Counted from the stretch's first letter, positions 52,940 to 63,957 are shown. The stretch: 64,000 nucleotides of DNA from CAMASH01 sp041746635 (GCA_041746635.1 JBGTGQ010000054.1:1-64000); one strand, 5' to 3'. Numbers and translations: made by a program. Notes: generated from the sequence alone by a model not told the origin.

Positions 52940-53060
52940 TTTGAGAATGATCCTCATCACTTTGGAATCTACCTGGACATGAAGGAGTGGAAGAAACAGG
53001 TGCTCTTTGCCCTTCATGGCTCTCATGCTGTTACGGATTTGCGAGCTTCGCGGCGGAAGC
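52940..53060 (+). pseudogene. Possible DUF1015 3' fragment
   Basis: A short plus-strand frame encodes ENDPHHFGIYLDMKEWKKQV. This pattern resembles the C-terminal part of DUF1015 proteins, which often neighbour serA. It has no start and is only about 35 residues. The assignment is tentative. Confidence 0.35.
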
Positions 53061-53077
53061 GTTCGCGCATTTCGCGA

Positions 53078-54676
53078 TTAAAGCTGGATAACCTTGGCGC
53101 TGGCGATGGCGGGGTCGGCGAGGAGGTTGGCGAGGACTTCGGGGCCGGGGGCGCTGTCGAGATTGAGAAGGGTGAGAGCGGTGCCGCCGGCTTCGTTACG
53201 GGAGAGGGACATGCTCGCAATGTTGACGGCGTGGGTGCCGAGGATGGTGCCGACTTTTCCGACGATGCCGGGAACGTCGTGGTTCTCCAGCAGAAGGACG
53301 ACGCCATTGGGGGTGACTTCGACGGGACGGCTATTGATGCGGACGATGCGGGGTTCATTTTTTGCCCCGAAGAAGGTGCCGCCGAGGGAGATCTTGTTTT
53401 CGCCGCTCCACACGGCCACGTGCAGCCACTCGTTGAAATCGGTTTGCTCGCTGGATTTTACTTCCTCAATGAGCAGGCCGAGGGTGGAGGCCATGGTGCG
53501 GACGTTGACACTATTGACTTCCTCGCCGCCGGCATGGCGGAGAAATCCGGTGAGAATGGCGCGGGTGACGGCGTCGGTGGGCAGGTCAACGGCTTTGCCG
53601 CCGTAGGTGATGACGATGCGGTCGTTTCGATTGGGCGCGAGTTGCGCGGCGAAGCGTCCGAGTTTGTCGCCGAGGGTGAGGTAGGGTTTCACGATGGCGA
53701 AGGTTTTCGCGTCGATGCTGGGCATGTTGACAGCGTTGCGGATCTCGCCATCGAGCAGGGCGGCGCGGATGGCCTGGGCGATTTCGATGCCGACGTTTTC
53801 CTGGGCCTCGGCGGTGGAGGCGCCGAGGTGGGGCGTGAAGACGATGTTTTCCAAGCTGCGAAGGGGGAAGTCGGTAGGGGGAGGTTCGACTTCGAAGACG
53901 TCGAGGGCAGCGGCAGCGACTTGCTTGGTATTGAGCGCCCCGGCAAGGGCGGCCTCGTCGATGAGGCCTCCGCGAGCGCAGTTGACAATGCGGATGCCTT
54001 TTTTACATAGCGCGAGGCGGCGGGCGTCAATCATGTGCCGGGTCTCATCGGTGAGGGGCATGTGCATGGTGAGAAAGTCGCAGGTGGGCAAAAGGTCGTC
54101 GATGGACTCGACGAGTTCGACTTGCAGGCTGCGGGCTTTGCTGACGGAGAGGTAGGGGTCGTAGGCGGCTACGCGCATGCCGAAGGCGATGGCGCGGCGG
54201 GCGATCTCGCTGCCGATGCGGCCCATGCCGAGGATGCCGAGGGTTTTGTTGTAGAGTTCGACGCCTTCGTATTTTTTTCGGTCCCACTTGCCGGCTTTTA
54301 CGCTGGCATCGGCCTGGGGGATGCTGCGGGCGATGGAGACGAGGAGGGAGAAGGCGTGTTCGGCGGTGGAGATGGTGTTGCCGCCGGGGGTGTTCATGAC
54401 GATGACACCGCGTTTGGTGGCGGCATCGACATCCACATTGTCCACGCCGACGCCGGCGCGGCCGACGACTTTGAGATTCTTGGCGGCTTCGAGGACGGCG
54501 GCAGTGACTTTGGTCTGGCTGCGGACGACGAGGGCGGAAAATTCCGGAATCAGCTTGATGATCTCGGCTTCGGGCAGGCCGGTTTTGACCATAACTTCGA
54601 GAGCGCCGCCGGCGGCGAGTTCTTCGACACCGCGTTGGGAAATGGGGTCGGCGACGAGGACTTTGAGAACAGACAT
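53078..54676 (-). CDS. serA: D-3-phosphoglycerate dehydrogenase, long form
   Basis: 532 residues, the length of the form with an extra ASB domain and a C-terminal ACT domain. NAD site GILGMGRIGSEIARRA (about 147-162), substrate and catalytic regions GRAGVGVDNVDVDAA, NCARGGLIDEAAL and FTPHLGASTAEAQENV (His about 281) are present. The ACT part begins VTPNGVVLLLENHDVPGIVG and probably senses serine. The enzyme commits 3-phosphoglycerate to serine synthesis. Upstream on the minus strand is an AT-rich leader with a GAAAAT motif. Confidence 0.95.
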   Translation of the reverse strand: MSVLKVLVADPISQRGVEELAAGGALEVMVKTGLPEAEIIKLIPEFSALVVRSQTKVTAAVLEAAKNLKVVGRAGVGVDNVDVDAATKRGVIVMNTPGGNTISTAEHAFSLLVSIARSIPQADASVKAGKWDRKKYEGVELYNKTLGILGMGRIGSEIARRAIAFGMRVAAYDPYLSVSKARSLQVELVESIDDLLPTCDFLTMHMPLTDETRHMIDARRLALCKKGIRIVNCARGGLIDEAALAGALNTKQVAAAALDVFEVEPPPTDFPLRSLENIVFTPHLGASTAEAQENVGIEIAQAIRAALLDGEIRNAVNMPSIDAKTFAIVKPYLTLGDKLGRFAAQLAPNRNDRIVITYGGKAVDLPTDAVTRAILTGFLRHAGGEEVNSVNVRTMASTLGLLIEEVKSSEQTDFNEWLHVAVWSGENKISLGGTFFGAKNEPRIVRINSRPVEVTPNGVVLLLENHDVPGIVGKVGTILGTHAVNIASMSLSRNEAGGTALTLLNLDSAPGPEVLANLLADPAIASAKVIQL

Positions 54677-54776
54677 GAGAATTTTCGATTTAAGATTTTG
54701 CTCTTCGGTTGGCGCGGGAATGGCGAACCGGACGCGCGGGGGGTTGTACTACAATCGAAAAGCGGGATTCGAAAAT

Positions 54777-55481
<705 letters not shown>

Positions 55482-55569
55482 GTTGGTGTGTGCAGGATAT
55501 CCCTTCCCGCCGGGCACGGCACCTTAAAAACACTTGCGAGTCCGGCGTGATTAGCGATGGTGCCGGGGC

Positions 55570-56688
55570 GTGAAAGGGTCTTATCGCATAGCAACCGTGG
55601 CGGGAATCGAAGTCCGCATCCATTTTACCTTTTTCCTGCTGCTGGCATTTTTTGCCTGGCAGGCTTACGCGGCGGAGGGGACGACGGCGGCGGTCGGGGT
55701 GGTGATTTTCGTGCTGGTCCTTTTCCTGTGTGTGTTGCTGCATGAATTTGGCCATGCTTTTGCCGCCAGGGCATTCGGGATCCGCACGCCGGATATCACG
55801 CTATTGCCAATCGGCGGGGTGGCCCGTCTGGCCAGAATGCCTTCTTCACCATGGCAGGAACTGGTGATCGCGATTGCCGGCCCGGCGGTCAACGTGGTGA
55901 TTGTGGCACTGATTGCCCTGGCTCTGGGCGGGTTTCCGAATCCGCAAGGTGCCGGGGTGTCGGAAGAGGCAGGCGCGAAATTGCTGGGGGATCTGTTTTT
56001 TCTCAACACGGTGTTGATCGTTTTTAACCTGCTTCCCGCCTTTCCCATGGACGGTGGCCGGGTGCTGCGCGCTTTGTTGGCCATGCAGATGCGCCATGCC
56101 ACGGCGACTTTGATCGCGGCGAGGGTAGGGCAGGTCCTTGCCGTACTGTTTGGCATCGCTGCGATCATCCCGGGTCATTATCTCATCTTGTCTCTCTTTG
56201 GTTTTCCCGTCCTCAGCACGGGCAATCCCATGCTCCTTTTCATCGCGATGTTCGTCTTCATGGGCGCACAGCAGGAGCTGGCTTATGCCCGGATGCGGGG
56301 AGAGGCGCTGGATGTGCGGGTGGGCCAGGCCATGATCACGCGTTTCCAGACATTGCCCGCGGCCGTACGCGCCGGAGAGGTACCCGCGTTACTATCCGGG
56401 ACGGATCAGAGTGTTTTTCCGTTGGTGGATGCGTCGCTGCATTTGCGCGGTCTGGCCACGCGGGATGAACTTCTGCAAGCGGCCCGCGAACTACCCGCGC
56501 AATCACCGGCCGATTGCGTGGCGAGACAGATCCCGGTGGTGCATCCTGAAACAGCCCTCGAAGAGGCTCTGGAGCTTATGCAGCGGCTGGCAGAACCCAT
56601 TCTAGCTGTGGTGAATGCATCGGGCCAGATCGTGGGTCTGGTCAGCCAGGTGCACCTGGCGGAGTTGACGCGTCTACGAGATGCCTGA
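55570..56688 (+). CDS. Site-2 protease-family metalloprotease with CBS-like end
   Basis: 372 residues from a GTG start. Membrane segments near 15-35, 45-65, 95-120 and later surround the zinc motif HEFGH (about 58-62) and the second motif NLLPAFPMDGGR (about 152-163), both complete. The C-terminal 130 residues resemble CBS repeats (VGQAMITRFQTLP; PVVHPETALEEALELMQ). This is the SpoIVFB-like group of intramembrane proteases, often regulated by nucleotides through CBS domains. It lies between serA and the ATP synthase operon. Confidence 0.9.
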   Translation: MKGSYRIATVAGIEVRIHFTFFLLLAFFAWQAYAAEGTTAAVGVVIFVLVLFLCVLLHEFGHAFAARAFGIRTPDITLLPIGGVARLARMPSSPWQELVIAIAGPAVNVVIVALIALALGGFPNPQGAGVSEEAGAKLLGDLFFLNTVLIVFNLLPAFPMDGGRVLRALLAMQMRHATATLIAARVGQVLAVLFGIAAIIPGHYLILSLFGFPVLSTGNPMLLFIAMFVFMGAQQELAYARMRGEALDVRVGQAMITRFQTLPAAVRAGEVPALLSGTDQSVFPLVDASLHLRGLATRDELLQAARELPAQSPADCVARQIPVVHPETALEEALELMQRLAEPILAVVNASGQIVGLVSQVHLAELTRLRDA

Positions 56689-56788
56689 CGCGCTTGTGAA
56701 TTTTTTCACAAATAGGGCTTGCGCGATAAAACCACGCTGCTAAAAAGACTCTTTCGCCTCCTCTAGGCATTAAGTTACGCGCCAATGC

Positions 56789-56816
56789 TTGACATGGCCG
56801 CCGGGCTTATTGCTAG
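56789..56816 (+). promoter_or_regulatory. Candidate promoter of the atp operon
   Basis: TTGACA (56789-56794) with TGCTAG (56811-56816) after a 16-nt spacer. It is 25 nt before the atpB start. A second weaker pattern lies about 70 nt further upstream. Confidence 0.45.
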
Positions 56817-56840
56817 TGGGTCGCGTTAGAAAACTCTCCC

Positions 56841-57716
56841 ATGGATTCCCTTGTCTTCATCGCCGCCGGTATTCCGCTGAGTGCTCCGAATTTCAGCCAG
56901 GAGCACCTTCACGTCGGCTTTCTGGAATGGCTGACCAACTCGCTGGTCGCAACGTTTATCGTGGTCGCGGCGATTGTCTATTGGGCGCGCAAGGCGACCA
57001 AGGACATGCAATTGGTTCCCGGCCCGTCTCAAAATCTTTTCGAGGCCGTCATCGTGGCTCTCCACGAAATGCTGGAGGGCATCGTCGGCAGACACATGAT
57101 CAACCGCGTGTTCAGCCTGCTGGCCACGTTCTTTATCTTTATTCTCATTGCCAACTGGTTCGGCCTCCTGCCTGGAGTGGGCTCGATCGGCTGGGGGGTC
57201 AAGGAGCCCGGAATTCTTCCCGCCTATATCCCGCATGTCGAAGTGCCGATCCTGCGTCCGACGACGGCGGATCTGAACATGACGCTTGGGATGTCTGCGG
57301 TGTTCATGGTAATGTGGCTTTATTGGACCATCCGGGAGATCGGTGTGGGCGGATTTTTGAGTCATACCTTTGGGGTCAAAGGTGGACTCAAAGGCGCGAT
57401 GGCCCTGGCACTTTTTCCGATCTTCTTTTTTGTCGGCATCATCGAAGTCATTTCGATGGCCTTCCGCCCGGTCTCTCTCTCCCTGCGACTTTTCGGCAAT
57501 GTGTATGCCGGCGAAAATCTCCTCGTGACCATGATCACCTTGGGCAACACGCTCGGTTTTCCGAAGATCTTCGCCTATTTGAGCAGTTTCATCCTGCCGA
57601 TCCCCTTCTACTTTCTTGAGCTGCTCGTCGGACTCCTCCAGGCGTTCGTCTTCACGCTGCTCTGCGCGGTTTACATCCAACTCTCCACCTCTCACGACGA
57701 AGAGGAAGCGCACTAG
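56841..57716 (+). CDS. atpB: ATP synthase subunit a
   Basis: 291 residues, five or six membrane segments. The essential Arg region is SMAFRPVSLSLRLFGNVYAGE (about 208-228), and the ending is FYFLELLVGLLQAFVFTLLCAVYI. It is the proton-channel subunit of the Fo part. It is the first gene of the operon; no atpI is seen. It is followed by a 64-nt spacer with a purine-rich site before atpE. Confidence 0.94.
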   Translation: MDSLVFIAAGIPLSAPNFSQEHLHVGFLEWLTNSLVATFIVVAAIVYWARKATKDMQLVPGPSQNLFEAVIVALHEMLEGIVGRHMINRVFSLLATFFIFILIANWFGLLPGVGSIGWGVKEPGILPAYIPHVEVPILRPTTADLNMTLGMSAVFMVMWLYWTIREIGVGGFLSHTFGVKGGLKGAMALALFPIFFFVGIIEVISMAFRPVSLSLRLFGNVYAGENLLVTMITLGNTLGFPKIFAYLSSFILPIPFYFLELLVGLLQAFVFTLLCAVYIQLSTSHDEEEAH

Positions 57717-57780
57717 AATTTTCCGCCGGGACCGTGGCAAGACTGCGGGCGGCGGGGAAAAAAACAAAACACACAATACA

Positions 57781-58026
57781 ATGACCACACTACTCCTTGC
57801 AGAAGCCGCCACGGTCGCGGCGAGCGGAATCACCGGCAGCTTCACCCTCGGCATGGCCGGGGCGGGCGCCGGCATCGGCATCGGACTCATCGGCGCGAAG
57901 GCTGCAGAAGCCGTCGGCCGGAATCCCGGTGCCTTTGGCCGCGTGCTGACCATCGGCATCATCGGCATGGCGCTGGCGGAAGCCATCGCGATTTACGCGC
58001 TCATCCGCGCGTTTGCCGGTCAGTAA
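57781..58026 (+). CDS. atpE: ATP synthase subunit c
   Basis: 81 residues in two membrane helices. The loop is RNPGAFGRV and the proton-binding Glu lies in IGMALAEAIAIYALI (about residue 67). A Gly-rich first helix (GMAGAGAGIGIGLIGA) is typical. The N-terminus is longer than in E. coli. The gene is followed by a strong hairpin, which may raise its mRNA level to match ring stoichiometry. Confidence 0.94.
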   Translation: MTTLLLAEAATVAASGITGSFTLGMAGAGAGIGIGLIGAKAAEAVGRNPGAFGRVLTIGIIGMALAEAIAIYALIRAFAGQ

Positions 58027-58041
58027 CACTCAAAATAGCGT

Positions 58042-58066
58042 GGCCGCCGCGTAAAGCGCGGCGGCC
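58042..58066 (+). other. Intercistronic hairpin between atpE and atpF
   Basis: GGCCGCCGCG and CGCGGCGGCC form a perfect 10-bp, all-G/C stem around TAAAG. No T-run follows, so it is better seen as an mRNA-stabilising or attenuating structure than a terminator. Confidence 0.65.
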
Positions 58067-58084
58067 TTCGCATTCTCTCTTTCC

Positions 58085-58594
58085 ATGGACGCAATCAAAA
58101 CTTTGCTAGACACATTCGGGGTCACCTGGCCGAAATTCATCGCCCAGGTTTTTCTCTTCCTTATCGTTTGGTGGATTCTCAGCAAATACGCCTTCGGCCC
58201 TATCTTGGAGATGCTGAACGAACGCCGTCGCCGCATCGAGGAAGGCCAGCTCAACGCCGAAAAAATCAAGAAGCAACTGGCTGAGGCTGAGCTGCGCTAC
58301 CAGGAAGTTCTGCGCAAGGCCAACGAGGACGCGACCAAGCTCATCGAGGAAGCCCGCGCCTCCAGCGACGCCCATACCCAGAAACAAATCCAGCAGGCCA
58401 TCAAGGATGCCGAGGGCGTCATCGTCAAGGCCCAGGAAACCATCACCCAGGAACGCAATAAAATGGTGGCCGAAGTCAAAAAGGAAATGGTCGATCTCGT
58501 GGTCAACACCACCGCGAAGGTCGTGGGCAAAGTGATCACGCCCGAGGACCAGAAGCGCCTCTCCGAGGAAACCGCCAAGCAGCTCGCGGCTTAG
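58085..58594 (+). CDS. atpF: ATP synthase subunit b
   Basis: 169 residues. One membrane segment (FIAQVFLFLIVWWILSKYAF, about 18-37) is followed by a long charged coiled coil (NERRRRIEEGQLNAEKIKKQ, then ELRYQEVLRKANEDATKLIE). The end LVVNTTAKVVGKVITPEDQKRL matches the family and binds subunit delta. It forms the peripheral stalk. Confidence 0.93.
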   Translation: MDAIKTLLDTFGVTWPKFIAQVFLFLIVWWILSKYAFGPILEMLNERRRRIEEGQLNAEKIKKQLAEAELRYQEVLRKANEDATKLIEEARASSDAHTQKQIQQAIKDAEGVIVKAQETITQERNKMVAEVKKEMVDLVVNTTAKVVGKVITPEDQKRLSEETAKQLAA

Positions 58595-58609
58595 GCGCAG
58601 GCAATCACG

Positions 58610-59002
58610 ATGAAGATCAGCCGAGAAGCCCGACGCACCGCCCGCGAGTTATTTGGACTCAGTCTGGTGGACGGACATGTCGACGCAAGCCGCGCGGAAA
58701 AAATTTCCAGCGGGATCGTCGCGGCCAAACCGCGCAGCTTTCTCCAGATCCTCAAAGAATTCACCCGGCTCGTCCGGCTCGAACTCGACAAGCGTCACGC
58801 CATTGTCGAAAGCGCCGTCTCTCTCGACGCTGTCACCACGGCGGACATCGAACAAAATCTCAAGCACAAATTCGGCCCGGACATCACCGCCGAATTCCAC
58901 ACCACCCCCGCGCTGCTCGGCGGCCTGCGCATCAGGCTCGGCAGCGACGTCTGGGACGGCAGCATCAGCGCTCGTCTCTCCACCCTCTCTCAACAACTTT
59001 AA
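58610..59002 (+). CDS. atpH: ATP synthase subunit delta (short)
   Basis: 130 residues, shorter than the usual 175-185. The C-terminal domain is present (VTTADIEQNLKHKFG, then LLGGLRIRLGSDVWDGSISARL, the conserved ending). The N-terminal helical domain that contacts F1 is reduced. Such short forms may be a lineage feature. It begins 15 nt after atpF and ends 12 nt before atpA. Confidence 0.85.
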   Translation: MKISREARRTARELFGLSLVDGHVDASRAEKISSGIVAAKPRSFLQILKEFTRLVRLELDKRHAIVESAVSLDAVTTADIEQNLKHKFGPDITAEFHTTPALLGGLRIRLGSDVWDGSISARLSTLSQQL

Positions 59003-59014
59003 TCCGGTCACACC

Positions 59015-60550
59015 ATGAGCAACATCCTGCAAGAACTCGAAGCAAAAATCGGCGGAATCCAAAGCGCCTCCACCACCAGAACCAATGTCGGCACGGTCCG
59101 CGAAGTCGGTGACGGTGTGGCCAAGATCGAAGGCCTCAGCGACGCGATGCTGAACGAAATGTTGGAATTTCCCGGTGGCCTTTATGGTCTCGCCCTCAAC
59201 CTCGAAGAAACTGAGGTCGGTGCCATCATTCTCGGCGATTACACCACAGTTAGCGAAGGCGACGAAGTCAAGACGACCGGTCGTCTGCTTCAGGTTCCCG
59301 TCGGCAAGGGCCTTCTCGGCCGCGTGGTGGATTCTCTCGGCCAGCCGCTCGACGAAAAAGGTCCGATTGACTCCACCGAATTTTATCCGGTGGAAAAACT
59401 CGCCCCCGGCATCATCCGCCGCAAAAGCGTCACCCAGCCGGTGCAGACCGGAATCATGGCCATTGACGCGATGATTCCCATCGGCCGCGGACAGCGCGAG
59501 CTGATCATTGGTGACCGCGCCACGGGCAAGACCACCATCGCGATTGACACGATTCTCAACCAAGCCAAGGCCAACAAAGCCGGCGAGGAAAGCGGTGATC
59601 CGACCTTCCGCCCCCTCTATTGTATCTACGTCGCGATCGGGCAGAAAAATGCGAACGTCGCCCGCGTGATCGGCGTCCTTGAGGCCAACGACGCTCTCAA
59701 ATACACCATCATCGTTTCGTCGTCCGCCTCGGACAGTGCCACGAACCAATACATCGCCCCGTTCGCCGGAGCGGCCATCGGCGAGTGGTTCATGGACAAC
59801 GGCATGGACGCGCTCATTGTTATTGACGATCTCACGAAACACGCGGCGGCTTACCGCCAAGTGTCGCGGTTGCTCAATCGTCCATCCGGTCGCGAGGCTT
59901 AACCCGGCGACGTGTTCTATCTTCACAGCCGCTTGCTGGAGCGCTCGGCCCGGGTGGGCGAAAAATACGGCAATGGCTCGCTGACCGCCCTGCCCATCAT
60001 CGAGACGCAAGCCGGCGACGTTTCGGCTTACATTCCGACAAACGTTATTTCCATCACAGACGGCCAGATTTATCTGGAAACCGATTTGTTCTACCAAGGC
60101 ATCCGTCCCGCCATCTCGGTGGGTCTGTCCGTGTCGCGCGTCGGTTCCGCCGCGCAGATCAAGGCGATCAAGCAGGTGGCCGGCAAGATCAAGGGCGACC
60201 TGGCCCAGTATCGTGAACTCGCCGCCTTTGCGCAGTTCGGTTCCGACCTCGACGCTCGCACCAAGGCCACTCTCGACCGCGGCGCCCGCATCGTGGAACT
60301 TTTCAAGCAACCGCAATATCAGCCGATGCCGGTGCAGCTCCAGACTGCCATTCTGTGGTCCATGCAAAAAGGCTATCTCGATCCGATCCCGGTCGAGCGC
60401 GTGAAAGAATTCCAGAACAAGCTTCAGGAATATCTCACCACCCGCAAAGAGGCGATTCTGGATAAGATCCTTGCCAAGAAACAGGTTGATGAGGAGATCG
60501 AGAAGGAGCTCACCGCCGCTCTCGAAGAATTCAAAGTTACGTTTAGATAG
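59015..60550 (+). pseudogene. atpA: ATP synthase subunit alpha, interrupted by one in-frame stop
   Basis: The full reading is 511 codons, of normal length and quality, except for TAA at 59900-59902. Before it: GDRATGKTTIAIDTI (P-loop, about 168-182) and QVSRLLNRPSGREA. After it, in the same frame: PGDVFYLHSRLLERSARVG and the complete C-terminal domain. Homologues have a Tyr or Phe at the stop position (REAYPGD or REAFPGD). One base change (TAC or TAT to TAA) explains it. Surrounding codons show no decay. Possible causes are a sequencing error, a strain-specific mutation or stop readthrough. As written, translation gives a 295-residue fragment, and a GTG at 59912 could restart. Confidence 0.9.
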
Positions 60551-60553
60551 TCC

Positions 60554-61420
60554 ATGGCTTCTCTCCGCGACATCCGCCGGCGCATCAAGTCGGTCAAGAA
60601 CACCGCCCAGATCACCAAGGCGATGCAGATGGTCGCCGCTTCGAAAATGCGCAAAGCGCAGGAGGCGGCGCTCAACGGGCGTCCTTATGCGGAACTGCTG
60701 AACCGTGTTCTCGTTTCCCTTCGCGACCGGGTGGATTCCAGCCTGCATCCGCTCTTGGAAAAGCGCGAGGTGACGAACGAACTCGTGATTCTCCTGAGCA
60801 CGGACAAAGGTCTTTGCGGCGGTTTGAACACGAACCTTTTCCGTGAGGCTTTGAATTTTGATGCGGCAACGACGCAGTTCATTTCGGTTGGACGCAAGGG
60901 CACGCAATTTCTCGCGCGCACCAAGCGGAACATGATCGCCGATTTTGCGCTCAAGGATCAGCCGAGTTTCCTCGAGACCAAGTCCATCTCGAAATTCGCC
61001 ATCGAGAAATTTCTCGCCCACGACGTCGATAAGGTGACCGTGCTTTATCCGCTTTTCGTCAACACGCTCACCCAAAAGCCCACGGCCCTGTCCTTGCTGC
61101 CCATCACCAGCCTGGAGGAAGCCGGATTGGTTGGCAGGGAGGTACCGCTGCCTGAACCGGAGGGTGGCATTCTTTTTGAACCCAGCGCGCAAAACATTCT
61201 GGACGCCATCGTTCCCTATTACGTCCATTACGCGCTTTACCAGATGGTCCTCGCCACCCGCGCCTCGGAGCACAGCGCCCGGATGGTTGCGATGAAAAGC
61301 GCCACCGACAACGCCAAGCAACTCGTCAAGGATCTCACTCTCGAATACAACAAGGCCCGCCAGGCGGCCATCACCACGGAACTCCTCGAAATCTCCACCG
61401 CGCAACTCGCGCTCGGCTAA
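60554..61420 (+). CDS. atpG: ATP synthase subunit gamma
   Basis: 288 residues. The N-terminal coiled coil begins SLRDIRRRIKSVKNTAQITKAMQMVAASKMRKAQ and the C-terminal helix is EHSARMVAMKSATDNAKQLV followed by TLEYNKARQAAITTELLEI, both highly typical. The central Rossmann-like part has ILLSTDKGLCGGLNTNLF. It is the rotating shaft of F1. It starts 3 nt after atpA, with overlapping regulation expected. Confidence 0.94.
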   Translation: MASLRDIRRRIKSVKNTAQITKAMQMVAASKMRKAQEAALNGRPYAELLNRVLVSLRDRVDSSLHPLLEKREVTNELVILLSTDKGLCGGLNTNLFREALNFDAATTQFISVGRKGTQFLARTKRNMIADFALKDQPSFLETKSISKFAIEKFLAHDVDKVTVLYPLFVNTLTQKPTALSLLPITSLEEAGLVGREVPLPEPEGGILFEPSAQNILDAIVPYYVHYALYQMVLATRASEHSARMVAMKSATDNAKQLVKDLTLEYNKARQAAITTELLEISTAQLALG

Positions 61421-61434
61421 TCTCCATCATCACC

Positions 61435-62847
<1,413 letters not shown>

Positions 62848-62869
62848 TTAATTTTTCGAGTTTCGATTC

Positions 62870-62930
62870 TCGATTTTCAATTGCACGCAGATCATTCGCT
62901 CCAATTTGAAATCAGACACCCGAAAATCGA
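62870..62930. repeat. Inverted GAAAATCGA repeats in the atpD-atpC spacer
   Basis: TCGATTTTC (62870-62878) and GAAAATCGA (62922-62930) are exact inverted arms; the second arm is then repeated once more before the atpC start. A similar AATCGAAAATTCTC stretch precedes serA. These could fold as a hairpin or serve as A-rich leaders. Confidence 0.5.
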
Positions 62931-62944
62931 AAATCGAAAATACC

Positions 62945-63355
62945 ATGGCAACTCTCCGACTTGAAATCGTCACTCCCGAGGCCAAGACCTTTTCCGATGA
63001 CGTGGAATCCGTGGTGATTCCCGGCGTGGGTGGTGAACTGGGCATTCTTCCCATGCACGTTGCATTAATGACGCAATTGCTCCCGGGAGAATTGCGGATC
63101 ACGAAAGATGGTCAGGAAACCCGCCTGGCCGTCGGTGAAGGGTTCGTGGAAGTCACCGGCGAAACGGTCTCCGTTCTCACCGACATGGCTGTGCCGGAAA
63201 GCGATATTGACGAATCCGCCGCGGAGGAAGCCATTCGCCGCGCCGAGGCCGCGATGAAGGAGGATCATCTGGATGAAGAGGGGTTAGCCAATGTGCAAGC
63301 CGCATTGCTCAAATCTCTGGCCCAGCTCCGCGTCAAACGCCGCCGGGCGATTTAG
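62945..63355 (+). CDS. atpC: ATP synthase subunit epsilon
   Basis: 136 residues from the ATG at 62945. Beta-sandwich part: LRLEIVTPEAKTFSDDVESV, then IPGVGGELGILPMHVALMTQL and GFVEVTGETVSVLTDMA; the C-terminal helices follow (SAAEEAIRRAEAAMKE). Closes the operon. Its spacer from atpD is long (97 nt) and contains inverted repeats. Confidence 0.94.
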   Translation: MATLRLEIVTPEAKTFSDDVESVVIPGVGGELGILPMHVALMTQLLPGELRITKDGQETRLAVGEGFVEVTGETVSVLTDMAVPESDIDESAAEEAIRRAEAAMKEDHLDEEGLANVQAALLKSLAQLRVKRRRAI

Positions 63356-63376
63356 CCTGAAAACAGATTGTCACCC

Positions 63377-63472
63377 CCAAGGCACCAAGGACACAAAGCG
63401 GGAAGCGAGCGGATTTTTTTGCGCCACTATGACTGCCTGTTTGTCATTGTCTTGGTGTTCTTTGTGGCTTGG
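63377..63472. repeat. REP-like imperfect inverted repeat
   Basis: CCAAGGCACCAAGGACACAAAG (63377-63398) matches the complement of 63451-63472 at 18 of 22 positions. The arms are 52 nt apart. Sequences of this ACCAAGGACACAAAG kind are commonly dispersed in bacterial genomes; only one copy is in the window. Confidence 0.5.
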
Positions 63473-63484
63473 TGGTTCCTTCAT

Positions 63485-63501
63485 AAACCCTTTTCGGGTT
63501 T
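63485..63501 (-). terminator. Short hairpin downstream of the NYN gene
   Basis: AAACCC and GGGTTT pair around TTTTC. Lying just past the 3' end of the minus-strand gene at 63520, it may end that transcript and separate it from the atp operon. Confidence 0.45.
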
Positions 63502-63519
63502 AAACGCCCGGGCACTTGT

Positions 63520-63957
63520 TTACCGCCGGCGAAGTTGCCGCAAGCGCTCCTCGACTCCCCGATCGGCCGTCTGCAGCTCTTCCCGTAATTGACGGGAGGA
63601 CATGGTGTTTGCGCCGAAGCTCTCGACGGTGGTGCGTTCCGGAATGTCATCGGTGGCCACCATGACGTCGTATTTTTCGGCGTATTTCGCCGCCAAACGT
63701 TCGATGACGCTGTCGGCGGTCTGACCGGATTTGGAATAAAAAACCTGAATACCATGCGGTTCACTTGCCTCGCTGGCGGTGGCTCCTTTGCCGTCGAAGA
63801 CCACGACAACGTGCCAGTCCGAGTTATCCTGCAAGGCACGAAGCATCTTGATCAGTGTTTCCCGCGCCAGTGAGCCCTGGCGACCGTGCTGAAGGGTAAG
63901 ATCGGGCCATTGAAAGATCATGCTGTGGCCATCGACGAGAAGAACCCGGGCTTTCAT
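63520..63957 (-). CDS. YacP-like NYN-domain protein
   Basis: 145 residues. The PIN-like NYN fold shows VLLVDGHSMIFQWPDL (first Asp), VVVVFDGKGAT (second Asp), SKSGQTADSVIERLAAKY (Asp in ADS) and VMVATDDIPERTTVESFGA (last Asp pair). All acidic positions of a metal-dependent ribonuclease are present. YacP/Rae1 relatives cut mRNA on the ribosome. It converges on the atp operon. Confidence 0.85.
   Translation of the reverse strand: MKARVLLVDGHSMIFQWPDLTLQHGRQGSLARETLIKMLRALQDNSDWHVVVVFDGKGATASEASEPHGIQVFYSKSGQTADSVIERLAAKYAEKYDVMVATDDIPERTTVESFGANTMSSRQLREELQTADRGVEERLRQLRRR

Noticed and set aside
56826..57986. 386-residue antisense frame over atpB and atpE
   Set aside because: Low-complexity start (Met/Pro/Ala repeats) and complete overlap with certain genes on the other strand.
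58649..61405. 918-residue antisense frame across atpH, atpA and atpG
   Set aside because: It is the complement of three certain ATP synthase genes. Codon bias keeps that frame open; the product has no recognisable motif.
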